Below, one piece after another: positions 35,770-44,622 of a stretch of DNA of 64,000 nucleotides. Below the pieces are notes generated by a model. The model saw nothing but the letters and a program-made list of their open reading frames with translations, ran no database searches and was not told the origin of the DNA. The stretch lies in contig CAZBCG010000005.1 in the NCBI GenBank assembly GCA_964490705.1, forward strand, positions 62,001 through 126,000. The letters are read 5' to 3'. This DNA comes from Fodinibius sp964490705 (lineage in GTDB: Bacteria; Bacteroidota; Rhodothermia; Balneolales; Balneolaceae). Position 1 is the stretch's first letter; each line of letters begins with the position of its first letter. Both the position numbers and the translations under genes were made by a program.

Positions 35770-36933
35770 TCACTTTAGCAACAGTTTCGAAATAGTATTC
35801 AACTGCATGTTAGACGTCCCTTCGTAAATCTTGCCAATCTTGGCATCGCGGTAATATTTTTCCACGGGATATTCTTTTACATACCCGTAGCCGCCAAACA
35901 GATCCACTGCTTGCGAGGTCACATTTTCGGCAACTTCCGATGAATGATATTTTGCCATTGCCGCTTCCTTCAAAAACTTATCTCCATTTTCTTTCATCCG
36001 CGCAGCATTATACACCAGCAATCGCGCCGTTTCGATATCGGTAGCCATTTTTGCCAGCTGAAACTGCACGCCCTGGAAATCAGAAATAGACTGCCCAAAC
36101 TGCTCGCGTTCTTTGGTATATTCGATAGTTGCATCCAGTGCGCCCTGCGCAATACCAATCATCTGCGCGCCAATGCCAATCCGTCCCTCGTTAAGTGTTT
36201 CAATGGCTACTTTGTACCCTTTTCCAACTTCTCCAAGCACATTCTCTTTGGGCACCTTACAATCTTCCAGCAAAATTTCGCAGGTTGAGCTGGCGCGAAT
36301 CCCCAGTTTATCTTCTTTTTTGGATACCGAAAATCCGTCAAAATCTTTTTCTACAATAAAAGCCGTAATGCCTTTGTATCCCGCATCGGGATCAACCGTT
36401 GCAAACACCAAAAAGATATCGGCTTCTTTGGCATTGGTGATCCACATTTTGGAACCGTTTAGCACAAAGTGATCATCCTTCTCTTCGGCCCTCGTCTTAA
36501 GGGCAAAGGCATCGCTGCCCGACCCCGCCTCCGACAAGCAATAGGCGCCTACTTCCTCCGTCGCCAGCTGTGGCAGGTAGCGTTCTTTGATATCATCATT
36601 GGCCCAATTTAAAAAGGCATTGTTGACCAGCGTATTTTGCACATCCATAAAAACCCCGGTAGAAGCATCCACCCGGGAAATCTGCTCGATCGCTACGATC
36701 GACATGAAGAAGGAACCGCCGCCTCCGCTATATTGCTCAGGAATCTCAATGCCCATCAGCCCCATATCAAAAAACTGCTGCACCAGATCAGGATCCAGCT
36801 TGGCCTGCTCATCCATCTCATGCACTTTCGGCTTGATTACGGTTTCCGCAAAATCACGCGCCGCATCCTGTAGCATTTTTTCATCTTCAGTCAATTTCGT
36901 CAGTGCGGGCATCTGTTGATCTACCTGTTCCAT
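35770..36933 (-). CDS. Acyl-CoA dehydrogenase (short/branched-chain type)
   Basis: A 387-residue FAD-dependent acyl-CoA dehydrogenase that puts a double bond between C2 and C3 of an acyl-CoA and passes electrons to ETF. Seen: the flavin-binding CLSEAGSGSDAFALKTRAE and KMWITNAKEADIFLVFATVD, EQFGQSISDFQGVQFQLA, DLFGGYGYVKEYPVEKYYRDAKIGKIYEGTSN. The catalytic base is the Glu of YEGTSN (Glu371), the position used in short-chain, medium-chain and butyryl-CoA enzymes, not the isovaleryl type. Divergently placed from mutA (209 bp apart), so it may feed odd- or branched-chain breakdown into the methylmalonyl-CoA module; this link is inference. Confidence 0.95.
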   Translation of the reverse strand: MEQVDQQMPALTKLTEDEKMLQDAARDFAETVIKPKVHEMDEQAKLDPDLVQQFFDMGLMGIEIPEQYSGGGGSFFMSIVAIEQISRVDASTGVFMDVQNTLVNNAFLNWANDDIKERYLPQLATEEVGAYCLSEAGSGSDAFALKTRAEEKDDHFVLNGSKMWITNAKEADIFLVFATVDPDAGYKGITAFIVEKDFDGFSVSKKEDKLGIRASSTCEILLEDCKVPKENVLGEVGKGYKVAIETLNEGRIGIGAQMIGIAQGALDATIEYTKEREQFGQSISDFQGVQFQLAKMATDIETARLLVYNAARMKENGDKFLKEAAMAKYHSSEVAENVTSQAVDLFGGYGYVKEYPVEKYYRDAKIGKIYEGTSNMQLNTISKLLLK

Positions 36934-37141
36934 AATAGCTTCTTCTATTCAAATCTGGTTCAAAAATTACGATGGGTAAATATAGTAATTCGTTATCAAA
37001 GAATCGGGGCAAATTTTTGCACAAAATTTTCAGTCCGTCAACAAAAGCAATCGTAATCAATGATCCGATTCTGCTTCGTGTTAGTAAAGTAAAGTCAAGC
37101 TCGTTATTTTGAGAAACTGAAATTGTGATCAAAATACTATT

Positions 37142-39166
37142 ATGAGCAACTCTGAAACTGCGAAACAATCTCTTTTTGAGGATTTTCCTCCCACCTCTAC
37201 CGAAGAGTGGGAAAAGGTTATCAGCCAAGATTTAAACGGAGCTGATTACAAAGAAAAACTCCGCTGGCATACCGGGGAAGGAATAGAGCCACTACCCTTT
37301 TATCGCCGCGAAGATATGACCGAAGTTCCCCGCCAAGCGGCCATCCCCAAAAAATATGCCGATGAAAATCCCAATTCATGGGAAATCCGCGAACCTATTT
37401 TTTCGCATTCAATTAAAGCAGCAAACAACTCTGCCAAACATGCGCTGGGCCGCGGTGCCAGCGCCCTGCAATTTTATGTGGGCGTACGCCGCACCGAGGG
37501 TATGCTCGGCGGTGATCTGCAAGGCATCCCGATTCAGAACCAAGAAGACTTTTCTAACCTGTCGAGCGATATTTCTATTGAGGATACCACCCTTCATTTT
37601 GATGCGGGACTGGCCTCTCCGGCACTACTGGCCATGCTTTGGAATATAACCCAGCAGCAAAACCTGGATCCGCAAAAAGTCTGGGCTACCCTTTTGTATG
37701 ATCCGTTTGTCTATCTGCTTGAGCACGGACATCATCCCAAAGACAAAGAACAGCTGCGCAGTGATATCTGTCAGCTCACCGAGTTTAAGATCCAAAACCT
37801 CCCGGCCGTTCGTCCGTTAGGCATCGATGCGCGTTTTTATCACAACACCGGTGCTACTATCGCGCAAGAGCTGGGTTATGCGTTGGCGGCGGCATCGGAA
37901 TATTTGTCCACGTTGACAGAAAACGGTTTTGAAATTGAAGACATTACCAATGCCCTGCACTTCAGCTTTTCGGTGGGATCAAATTACTTTCTGGAGATCG
38001 CCAAATTCCGTGCGGCACGCTTGCTTTGGAAAAACCTGATCGAAGCATTCGGCGCTGACCCCGAGCAAAATGGCGCCTACCTGCACGGGCAATCATCCCG
38101 GTGGAATAAAACACTCTACGACCCTTACACCAACATGCTGCGGACCTCCACGGAGGGCATGGCCGCCGCTATTGCGGGATGCGATTCGATGACCATCATG
38201 CCGTTTGATGAGCATTTCCGTCAGCCTAACGAGTTTTCACAACGTATTGCCCGCAACCAACAGCTTATTTTAAGCGAAGAATCCTATCTCGATAAAGTGG
38301 CCGATCCGGCGGCAGGATCTTATTACATCGAAAAACTGACAGATCAAATCGGAGAAGCAGCCTGGCAAGTATTTCAGGAAGTAGAAACCGAAGGCGGACT
38401 GATGCAGGCTATCGAAAACGGAACGGTACAATCCGCCATCCAAGAATCGCAGCAAGAACGAAATCAAGCCATTGCCTCACGTGGGCGCACTTTTGTAGGC
38501 ACCAACCAGTACTCCAATGCCGAAGACAAAATGGCTGACCAGCTGGATTCCACCTACAAGACCGTCTCTCTGAACGAATCCGAAAATGAATTTGAAATTG
38601 ATGCAGAGAATCTCCCTGAAAGCTTGGCTATGGCTTTTGCTGACGGGGCAACGCTGGGCGATATCGCACCGCATCTTTTTGATTTCAATAGACATCTGTT
38701 TCGAACGGTGGCGCCCTATCGCGGACCGCAGGCCTTTGAAGAGCTGCGGCTGGCAACCGAAAATCACGATACGATACCTCATGTACTGAACCTACCACTG
38801 GGCAATAAAAAGTGGCGCAAGGGACGCTCTACCTTCAGCGCTAATTTCTTTGGCTGTGCCGGGTATGATATCGAAGACCCCATTGGTTTTGAGGATACGG
38901 ATGCAGCCATAAAAGCAGTAGAAGAGCAACAGCCCGATATCATTGTCATCTGCAGTTCTGATAAGGAGTATAAAGAACTGGTTCCTGCTATCTGTGGTGG
39001 AATTAAAGAACTGGACAACCAACCCATTGTTGTACTGGCCGGCCATCCCAAAGAAGACATCGAAAGCTATAAAAACGCCGGCGTTGATGAGTTTATTTAT
39101 TCGAAATGTAATGTGCTGGAAACCTTGAAACGCTTTCAACAAAAGCTGAATGTAATTGAGAATTAA
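37142..39166 (+). CDS. mutA: Methylmalonyl-CoA mutase small (beta) subunit
   Basis: A 674-residue non-catalytic partner of MutB. The TIM-barrel half is full length (GADYKEKLRWHTGEGIEPLPFYRREDM, SFSVGSNYFLEIAKFRAARLLWKN, ADPAAGSYYIEKLTDQIGEAAWQVF), and the C-terminal B12-like domain (FSANFFGCAGYDIEDPIGFED...DIIVICSSDKEY) lacks the D-x-H-x-x-G cobalamin motif, exactly as expected for the small subunit. With MutB it isomerises succinyl-CoA and (R)-methylmalonyl-CoA. It opens the mutA-mutB-meaB operon. No cobalamin riboswitch fold was recognised in the 208-bp leader shared with the divergent dehydrogenase gene. Confidence 0.95.
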   Translation: MSNSETAKQSLFEDFPPTSTEEWEKVISQDLNGADYKEKLRWHTGEGIEPLPFYRREDMTEVPRQAAIPKKYADENPNSWEIREPIFSHSIKAANNSAKHALGRGASALQFYVGVRRTEGMLGGDLQGIPIQNQEDFSNLSSDISIEDTTLHFDAGLASPALLAMLWNITQQQNLDPQKVWATLLYDPFVYLLEHGHHPKDKEQLRSDICQLTEFKIQNLPAVRPLGIDARFYHNTGATIAQELGYALAAASEYLSTLTENGFEIEDITNALHFSFSVGSNYFLEIAKFRAARLLWKNLIEAFGADPEQNGAYLHGQSSRWNKTLYDPYTNMLRTSTEGMAAAIAGCDSMTIMPFDEHFRQPNEFSQRIARNQQLILSEESYLDKVADPAAGSYYIEKLTDQIGEAAWQVFQEVETEGGLMQAIENGTVQSAIQESQQERNQAIASRGRTFVGTNQYSNAEDKMADQLDSTYKTVSLNESENEFEIDAENLPESLAMAFADGATLGDIAPHLFDFNRHLFRTVAPYRGPQAFEELRLATENHDTIPHVLNLPLGNKKWRKGRSTFSANFFGCAGYDIEDPIGFEDTDAAIKAVEEQQPDIIVICSSDKEYKELVPAICGGIKELDNQPIVVLAGHPKEDIESYKNAGVDEFIYSKCNVLETLKRFQQKLNVIEN

Positions 39167-39176
39167 AATAACTAAG

Positions 39177-39259
39177 GTGTCATGCCGAACTTGTTTCGGC
39201 ATCTGTTGCATACAAATTTGCAAAAGCTTATAGATCCTGAAACAAGTTCAGGATGACAC
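39177..39259. repeat. Twin-hairpin palindromic (REP-like) element between mutA and mutB
   Basis: Two 28-base arms (39177-39204 and 39232-39259) are inverted copies of each other with a few differences, separated by 27 bases. Each arm also folds on itself: GCCGAA-cttgt-TTCGGC in the first and CCTGAA-acaag-TTCAGG in the second. The differences between the arms are paired changes that keep both inner hairpins intact. The GTCATCCTGAACTTGTTTCAGGATCT type is a well-known dispersed palindrome in many bacteria. It occupies nearly the entire mutA-mutB gap, 14 bp before the mutB start. Confidence 0.8.
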
Positions 39260-39272
39260 AAAAGCAATTATT

Positions 39273-41408
39273 ATGAGACCTAATTTTTCTGATATAGAGT
39301 TTAATTCTTCGATTTCTGCTGATAACGAAACAACCGATAACGAGTCGTGGGAAACGGCTGAGCAGATTCCCGTTAGGCCACAGTTTAAACAGTCGGATAT
39401 CGAAAACCTTGAGCATCTTGATTATGCGGCCGGTATTCCACCATACCTGCGCGGTCCGTACTCTACAATGTACACCTTTCGTCCCTGGACCATCCGCCAG
39501 TATGCCGGGTTTTCGACCGCTGAGGAATCCAACGAATTTTATCGCAAAGCGCTGGCACAGGGACAAAAAGGGCTTTCCGTAGCCTTCGACCTGGCCACGC
39601 ACCGCGGCTATGACTCCGATCATCCGCGCGTTTCGGGCGACGTTGGCAAAGCCGGTGTGGCTATCGATTCTATCCTGGATATGAAAGTGCTTTTCGATCA
39701 GATTCCACTTGATCAGATGTCGGTATCGATGACGATGAACGGCGCCGTCATCCCAATTATGGCCTTTTATATTGTTACGGCTGAGGAGCAGGGCGTATCC
39801 AAAGAGCAGCTGGCAGGCACCATCCAGAATGATATCCTCAAAGAGTTTATGGTGCGCAACACCTATATTTATCCGCCGCGTCCCTCGATGCGCATTATCG
39901 GGGATATTTTCGAGTACACCTCCCAGCACATGCCAAAGTTCAACTCCATCAGCGTGAGCGGCTATCACATGCAGGAAGCCGGTGCCACCTGCGATATTGA
40001 ACTGGCCTATACGCTGGCTGACGGTCTCGAATACCTGCGCACCGGGATTGAAGCAGGACTCGACGTGGATGATTTTGCTCCCCGCATCTCGTTTTTCTGG
40101 GCTATCGGGATGAATCACTTTATGGAGATCGCCAAAATGCGTGCCGCCCGTATGCTTTGGGCGAAGCTGGTCAAGCGGTTTGATCCCCAAAACCCAAAAT
40201 CGATGTCGCTGCGTACGCACTGCCAAACGTCGGGATGGAGCCTCACCAAGCAAGATCCCTACAACAACGTGGCGCGAACCACCATTGAAGCTATGGCTGC
40301 TGCACTCGGACACACGCAATCGATGCATACGAATGCTCTCGACGAAGCCATTGCCTTGCCTTCCGATTTTTCCTCCCGTATTGCCCGCAACACACAGACC
40401 TATCTGCAGGAAGAGACCGGCATCACCAAAGCCGTAGACCCGTGGGCAGGTTCGTATTATGTCGAATATCTGACCGATCGCATTGCGCGTCGCGCCTGGG
40501 AGCTTATTGAAGAGATCGAAGAGCTGGGTGGAATGGCCAAAGCTATCGAAACAGGCGTTCCCAAAATGCGAATTGAAGAAGCGGCCGCGAAAAAACAGGC
40601 CCGCATCGATTCCGGTAAAGAAACGATTGTAGGCGTTAATAAATATCAGCTTGACAAAGAAGAGCCGATTGACATTCTTGAGGTTGATAATGAGAAAGTC
40701 CGAAAAGCACAGTTAGACCGACTCGAAAAGCTGCGAGCAGAACGCAATGAAGAAGAAGTACAATCAGCGCTTGACGCCATTACAAAAGTAGCAGAATCGG
40801 GAGATGGCAATTTGCTCGATATGGCAGTTAAAGCAGCTCGCAAGCGAGCGACACTGGGTGAAATCTCCGATGCTATGGAGAAAGCGTTCGGACGTTATAC
40901 TGCAACCGTTAGATCAGTATCAGGTGTGTACTCTTCAGAAATAGATAAAGACGAGAACTTTAAAAAAGCTCAGCAGCTGGCTGATGATTTTGCTGATCTG
41001 GCCGGCCGTCGTCCCCGGATTATGGTGGCGAAGATGGGGCAAGATGGCCATGATCGCGGCGCAAAAGTGATTTCTACCAGCTTCGCCGATCTCGGCTTTG
41101 ATGTGGATATCGGCCCGCTTTTCCAGACGCCGGAAGAAGCAGCACGCCAGGCAGTCGAAAATGATGTGCATATTTTGGGCGTTTCCAGTCTTGCTGCGGG
41201 ACATAAAACACTGGTTCCGCAAGTCATCGATGAACTAAAAGAGCTTGGGCGCGATGACATTATGGTGATTGTAGGCGGCGTAGTGCCCGAACAAGATTAT
41301 CAATTTCTCTATGACAAAGGCGTGGTGGGGATCTTTGGTCCCGGCACCGTAATTTCGCTGGCCGCCCAGCAGATTTTGGAAATTCTTATTGATAGCCAAA
41401 AGAATTAA
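39273..41408 (+). CDS. mutB: Methylmalonyl-CoA mutase large (alpha, catalytic) subunit
   Basis: A 711-residue catalytic subunit. The substrate barrel has GPYSTMYTFRPWTIRQYAGFSTAEESN (including the Tyr that shields the radical) and SVSMTMNGAVIPIMAFY. The C-terminal cobalamin domain (about 575-711) has the base-off motif in MGQDGHDRGAKVI (Asp591-x-His593-x-x-Gly596, His593 as lower cobalt ligand), then GVSSLAAGHKTLVP and VIVGGVVPEQDY. It catalyses the adenosylcobalamin-dependent interconversion of succinyl-CoA and methylmalonyl-CoA with MutA. A long open frame on the opposite strand inside this gene is an artefact of its codon use. Confidence 0.97.
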   Translation: MRPNFSDIEFNSSISADNETTDNESWETAEQIPVRPQFKQSDIENLEHLDYAAGIPPYLRGPYSTMYTFRPWTIRQYAGFSTAEESNEFYRKALAQGQKGLSVAFDLATHRGYDSDHPRVSGDVGKAGVAIDSILDMKVLFDQIPLDQMSVSMTMNGAVIPIMAFYIVTAEEQGVSKEQLAGTIQNDILKEFMVRNTYIYPPRPSMRIIGDIFEYTSQHMPKFNSISVSGYHMQEAGATCDIELAYTLADGLEYLRTGIEAGLDVDDFAPRISFFWAIGMNHFMEIAKMRAARMLWAKLVKRFDPQNPKSMSLRTHCQTSGWSLTKQDPYNNVARTTIEAMAAALGHTQSMHTNALDEAIALPSDFSSRIARNTQTYLQEETGITKAVDPWAGSYYVEYLTDRIARRAWELIEEIEELGGMAKAIETGVPKMRIEEAAAKKQARIDSGKETIVGVNKYQLDKEEPIDILEVDNEKVRKAQLDRLEKLRAERNEEEVQSALDAITKVAESGDGNLLDMAVKAARKRATLGEISDAMEKAFGRYTATVRSVSGVYSSEIDKDENFKKAQQLADDFADLAGRRPRIMVAKMGQDGHDRGAKVISTSFADLGFDVDIGPLFQTPEEAARQAVENDVHILGVSSLAAGHKTLVPQVIDELKELGRDDIMVIVGGVVPEQDYQFLYDKGVVGIFGPGTVISLAAQQILEILIDSQKN

Positions 41409-41425
41409 TCCTAACTATTATTAAT

Positions 41426-41455
41426 ATCCTGCGGATTTTGAAAAATCCGCAGGAT
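41426..41455. terminator. Hairpin between mutB and meaB (attenuator or weak terminator)
   Basis: ATCCTGCGGATT pairs perfectly with AATCCGCAGGAT around a short loop, a stem of at least 12 bp located 18 bp after mutB and 19 bp before meaB. The following bases (TTCAATGTCATTT) are not a proper U-run, so partial termination or mRNA protection is more likely than a full stop. Confidence 0.5.
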
Positions 41456-41473
41456 TTCAATGTCATTTAAAAT

Positions 41474-42565
41474 TTGTCTAACAAAAACGAAAATAACGAT
41501 TCTTCTCTTTCTGTAAACGGCGGTGTTGATCAACAATCGTCCATCAATCCAAAGATATCTGATCAACATAAGAATCCACGCAGGTCTCTATCGCTGGATG
41601 ATTACGTGCGCGGCATCAAGAACGGTGATCGTACCATTTTAAGTCGAGCTATCACACTAATCGAAAGCATGAAATCGTCGGATCGTGAGCTGGCACAGGA
41701 TATCATCGAGCAGTGCCTGCCCGATACCGGAAACTCTATCCGCATTGGTATTACAGGCGTGCCGGGCGTGGGTAAAAGCACGTTTATTGAGTCACTGGGT
41801 AATCACATCATTGAAAGAGGAAACAAGCTGGCTGTACTGGCTATCGATCCCAGCAGCACGCGTACCAAGGGCAGCATTCTCGGCGATAAAACACGCATGG
41901 AAACGCTGGCTACCAGTGATGATGCCTTTATTCGTCCATCGCCTACCGGAGGGTCTTTGGGCGGCGTGGCACGCAAAACCCGAGAAACCATTTATCTCTG
42001 CGAAGCTGCCGGTTACGATACTATTTTTATCGAGACCGTAGGCGTGGGACAATCCGAAACGGCGGTCCACTCAATGGTGGATTTCTTTCTGCTGTTGATG
42101 CTGGCCGGTGCGGGCGACGAGCTACAGGGCATCAAGCGCGGCATCATGGAGATGGCCGATACTATTGCCATCAACAAAATTGATGAGGCAAGTGAACAAG
42201 CGGTAAGCCAAGCTGTTCGGGAATACAAAAACGCGCTGCATCTGTATCCGGAAACGAAATCGGGATGGCAGCCTACAGTGACGACTTGTTCGGCACTTTC
42301 AGAAGAAGGCATTGCTGATATTTGGGAACTCATCCAAGATTATATCAGTCTGACAAAAGAGAACGGCTATTTTCAAGATCAACGCAATCGGCAGGCCAAG
42401 CACTGGATGTATGATACAATCAGTAATCAGTTAACCGAACGATTTTATGATAATCCGGCTGTAAAAAAACAGCAGGAAAAAATTGAACAGCAAGTATTAA
42501 ATGGTAAACTCAGCTCGTTTAAGGCTGCCCAAAAATTGTTGAACCTATACTTCAATTCGCTATAA
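41474..42565 (+). CDS. meaB: Methylmalonyl-CoA mutase-associated GTPase MeaB
   Basis: A 363-residue G3E-family GTPase that guards MutAB, gating cofactor loading and release of damaged B12. Seen: Walker A GVPGVGKS (95-102), AIDPSSTRTKGSILGDKTRM, IRPSPTGGSLGGVARKTRE, the switch ETVGVGQSE, NKIDEA as base specificity, and the C-terminal dimerisation arm. The conserved core begins near SLDDYVRGI (residue 40). The only in-frame start upstream of it is the TTG at 41474, with no evident ribosome-binding site; the ATG at 41460 is in another frame. So the start is inferred. It lies 65 bp after mutB. Confidence 0.93.
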   Translation: MSNKNENNDSSLSVNGGVDQQSSINPKISDQHKNPRRSLSLDDYVRGIKNGDRTILSRAITLIESMKSSDRELAQDIIEQCLPDTGNSIRIGITGVPGVGKSTFIESLGNHIIERGNKLAVLAIDPSSTRTKGSILGDKTRMETLATSDDAFIRPSPTGGSLGGVARKTRETIYLCEAAGYDTIFIETVGVGQSETAVHSMVDFFLLLMLAGAGDELQGIKRGIMEMADTIAINKIDEASEQAVSQAVREYKNALHLYPETKSGWQPTVTTCSALSEEGIADIWELIQDYISLTKENGYFQDQRNRQAKHWMYDTISNQLTERFYDNPAVKKQQEKIEQQVLNGKLSSFKAAQKLLNLYFNSL

Positions 42566-42573
42566 AAATAAGA

Positions 42574-42598
42574 TGTCCCGACGCAAAGCATCGGGACA
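42574..42598. terminator. Shared terminator hairpin between meaB and the DUF4097 gene
   Basis: TGTCCCGA and TCGGGACA pair around a 9-base loop, 8 bp after the meaB stop and 60 bp past the end of the convergent DUF4097 gene. The minus-strand side continues TCTTATTTTTAT, the plus side is A/G-rich, so it is a better terminator for the minus-strand gene. Confidence 0.5.
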
Positions 42599-42657
42599 AG
42601 AAGAGTGAGAAGAGAAAGTGCAGGAGGATTTTATCAAGCAAAGGTTGACATCAAATC

Positions 42658-43530
42658 TTACATCGTACGCAATTCGATATTCCCGTCGTCGGTATCAATT
42701 TCGATACGGGCATCGCCGCCAGAAAGCCGATAGACCGATCGCTCGTCATCAGAACTAACCTCCTCGAAATTATCTTCCACGCTGATATTCCGATCATCGT
42801 GATGGATATCGAACTCTCCGCCTCCGCCGGTGATGTTAAACTCTAAATCTCCGTCATCAAAATCGAATAGATATAGCCCGCCATCCGCCAACGACGTGGT
42901 AATATCCAATTCTCCGTCGTCCATATTGGCATCAATTTCAGTAAACTCGGCTTGGCGCACATCCAGCTCACCGTCATCCATGCTGAGTTTTAGCCTCCCG
43001 CGAGCTTCGTCCATGCTGATGTGTCCGTCATCGAGATTAAAATCAAACTCACTACCAGTCACTTCACTGAGCTCAATCTCGGAATCATCCGCATTTATAC
43101 TTATTCCGCTGTTGATATTCGAGATCTCATAGCTGTCATCATCACCCTGCAGATCGAGTGACACATGACGGGGCACCTCTAATGTAATGCGATATTCTTC
43201 TTCTACCGTGCCAATTATTACGTGACGCTGCTCATCCCTATCATCTTCGCGGATATACAAATCACCATCGCGTTGTTCCACATCTATTCTAAAAATCCCG
43301 GTGGAACCAACATTTATTCCATCTACATCAACATCGCGATACACCACTAAGTGCACATCTGAACGGTCACTGCCTTCAATAGTTACTTCGGCATCGTCGC
43401 TACTCAGATGAATAGTTCCATTTTGTTCTATCTCATAAGTTTCGTTGAGATTATATTGGTCCTGGGCGTAAAGCTGAGTACCCATCACAAAAATAAACGC
43501 GAAGCAAAGAGTAGTCTTTATTAATTTCAT
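42658..43530 (-). CDS. Exported DUF4097-like protein with Asp-rich beta-repeats
   Basis: A 290-residue exported protein starting at the ATG at 43530 (an upstream ATG at 43557 would spoil the signal peptide). After the signal (ending Leu-Tyr-Ala-Gln) the chain is a series of short strands with repeated S/D-D-D/A turns (SSDDAEVTIEGS, NINSGISINADDSEIELSEVTG, FNLDDGHISMDEARG, LSMDDGELDVRQAE, NMDDGELDITTS, FDFDDGDLEFNITG), as in DUF4097-type beta-helix/adhesin-like proteins. The roughly 20-residue repeat with a DDG turn is very regular in the middle. It is extremely acidic, suggesting calcium binding or adaptation to salt; function unknown. It precedes no obvious partner; cdaA is 78 bp upstream on the same strand. 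Confidence 0.75.
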   Translation of the reverse strand: MKLIKTTLCFAFIFVMGTQLYAQDQYNLNETYEIEQNGTIHLSSDDAEVTIEGSDRSDVHLVVYRDVDVDGINVGSTGIFRIDVEQRDGDLYIREDDRDEQRHVIIGTVEEEYRITLEVPRHVSLDLQGDDDSYEISNINSGISINADDSEIELSEVTGSEFDFNLDDGHISMDEARGRLKLSMDDGELDVRQAEFTEIDANMDDGELDITTSLADGGLYLFDFDDGDLEFNITGGGGEFDIHHDDRNISVEDNFEEVSSDDERSVYRLSGGDARIEIDTDDGNIELRTM

Positions 43531-43608
43531 GGCTATCTGGTCTGTTGAGTTTAACATCAGCTCTCCCTTACGAAAGAGAATAGAAATTGTTTTGGCTAAG
43601 CTAATCGT

Positions 43609-44427
43609 TCAACCTAAATTCAACTCAGACTGCGGGGATGAAAACGCAACATCCTCATCGTCAATATCCTGTTTACCAAGCGCCTGTTGCATCTCACTGC
43701 GCAGCTTCTGAATCGTAAGTCCACTAGTAAGCGACCCATTGCGGGCTATGGAAATCCGTCCCGTTTCTTCGGAAACGACAACCACAAAAACATTATTGGT
43801 TTCGGTAATCCCCACGGCTGCACGGTGACGGGTACCAAAAACCGATGAAATATTCTGATTCTGCGAAATAGGCAGATAACAGCTGGCAGCCACCATTCGA
43901 TTATTGCGAATAACAACTGCACCATCGTGCAGCGGGGTGTTTTTGTTAAAAATCGTCTGCAATAATTGGCTGTTTACTTTGGCATCCAGTTTAACACCCA
44001 CATCAACCAGATCCTGCAGTGAAGAGGTGCGTGCAAAAACAATAAGTGCTCCTGTCTTGGAATGCGACATATTACGGACAGCATCGATCACTTCATCAAC
44101 AACGGTATCGGAATTGGAGTGTACAAAGAGGCGATCGAGATTGGTGTTCTGCCCCAGGCTGTAGAGCAACTTCCTGATTTCGGGCTGAAAAATGATAAAT
44201 ACGGCCAGTACCCCCACATCCAAAATGCCGCGCAAAATAAAGTTGATAGTCGTAAGCCCCAGTGCACTCACCACCGCATTAATGATGATAATAAAAACAA
44301 GTCCCACTGCTGCCTGGATCGCAAACGTTCCCCGTATCCACCGGTACAGGTAAAACAGTACCATGGTGATAATCAGGACTTCGAAAAAGTCCTTGATTCC
44401 AAATTCAAGAAAGCCAATGGGAATCAA
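43609..44427 (-). CDS. cdaA: Diadenylate cyclase CdaA (c-di-AMP synthase)
   Basis: A 272-residue membrane diadenylate cyclase. Three membrane segments (about 14-30, 36-57, 64-80) precede the DAC domain (about 95-250), which has the catalytic DGA (Asp168-Gly169-Ala170) in TPLHDGAVVI and the nucleotide-binding GTRHRAA (198-204). It joins two ATP into cyclic di-AMP, a signal for osmotic and envelope balance. The start is a TTG at 44427 with GAGG seven bases upstream; the first ATG would delete a membrane helix. A cdaR-like partner is not next to it. The folP gene lies 195 bp upstream on the same strand, a linkage often seen in Bacteroidota. Confidence 0.94.
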   Translation of the reverse strand: MIPIGFLEFGIKDFFEVLIITMVLFYLYRWIRGTFAIQAAVGLVFIIIINAVVSALGLTTINFILRGILDVGVLAVFIIFQPEIRKLLYSLGQNTNLDRLFVHSNSDTVVDEVIDAVRNMSHSKTGALIVFARTSSLQDLVDVGVKLDAKVNSQLLQTIFNKNTPLHDGAVVIRNNRMVAASCYLPISQNQNISSVFGTRHRAAVGITETNNVFVVVVSEETGRISIARNGSLTSGLTIQKLRSEMQQALGKQDIDDEDVAFSSPQSELNLG

Positions 44428-44622
44428 CGGGGTACCTCGTTTTACTGAATATTCTTTTGATTAATATAACTATAATTTAGAGAACTTTTACAGCAGGGGA
44501 ATGATTAATAGAGATACCTTTCTTACCGGACAACAGTTCCTGCTAATCTTAATTAGTTTTTTGCTTGATGAAAGCCACTTCCAAAATGGACTCCATCTTT
44601 GATTCACTTGGAGGAGAACAAT

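Noticed and set aside
36934..37141. A cobalamin riboswitch ahead of mutA
   Set aside because: No B12-box-like block or fitting stem arrangement was recognised in the 208-bp leader.
39228..40328. A 366-codon open frame on the minus strand opposite mutB
   Set aside because: It is wholly antisense to the well-supported mutB coding sequence, is rich in His/Arg as expected for a shadow frame, and its end (ILNLFQDL) is simply the translation of the palindromic element.
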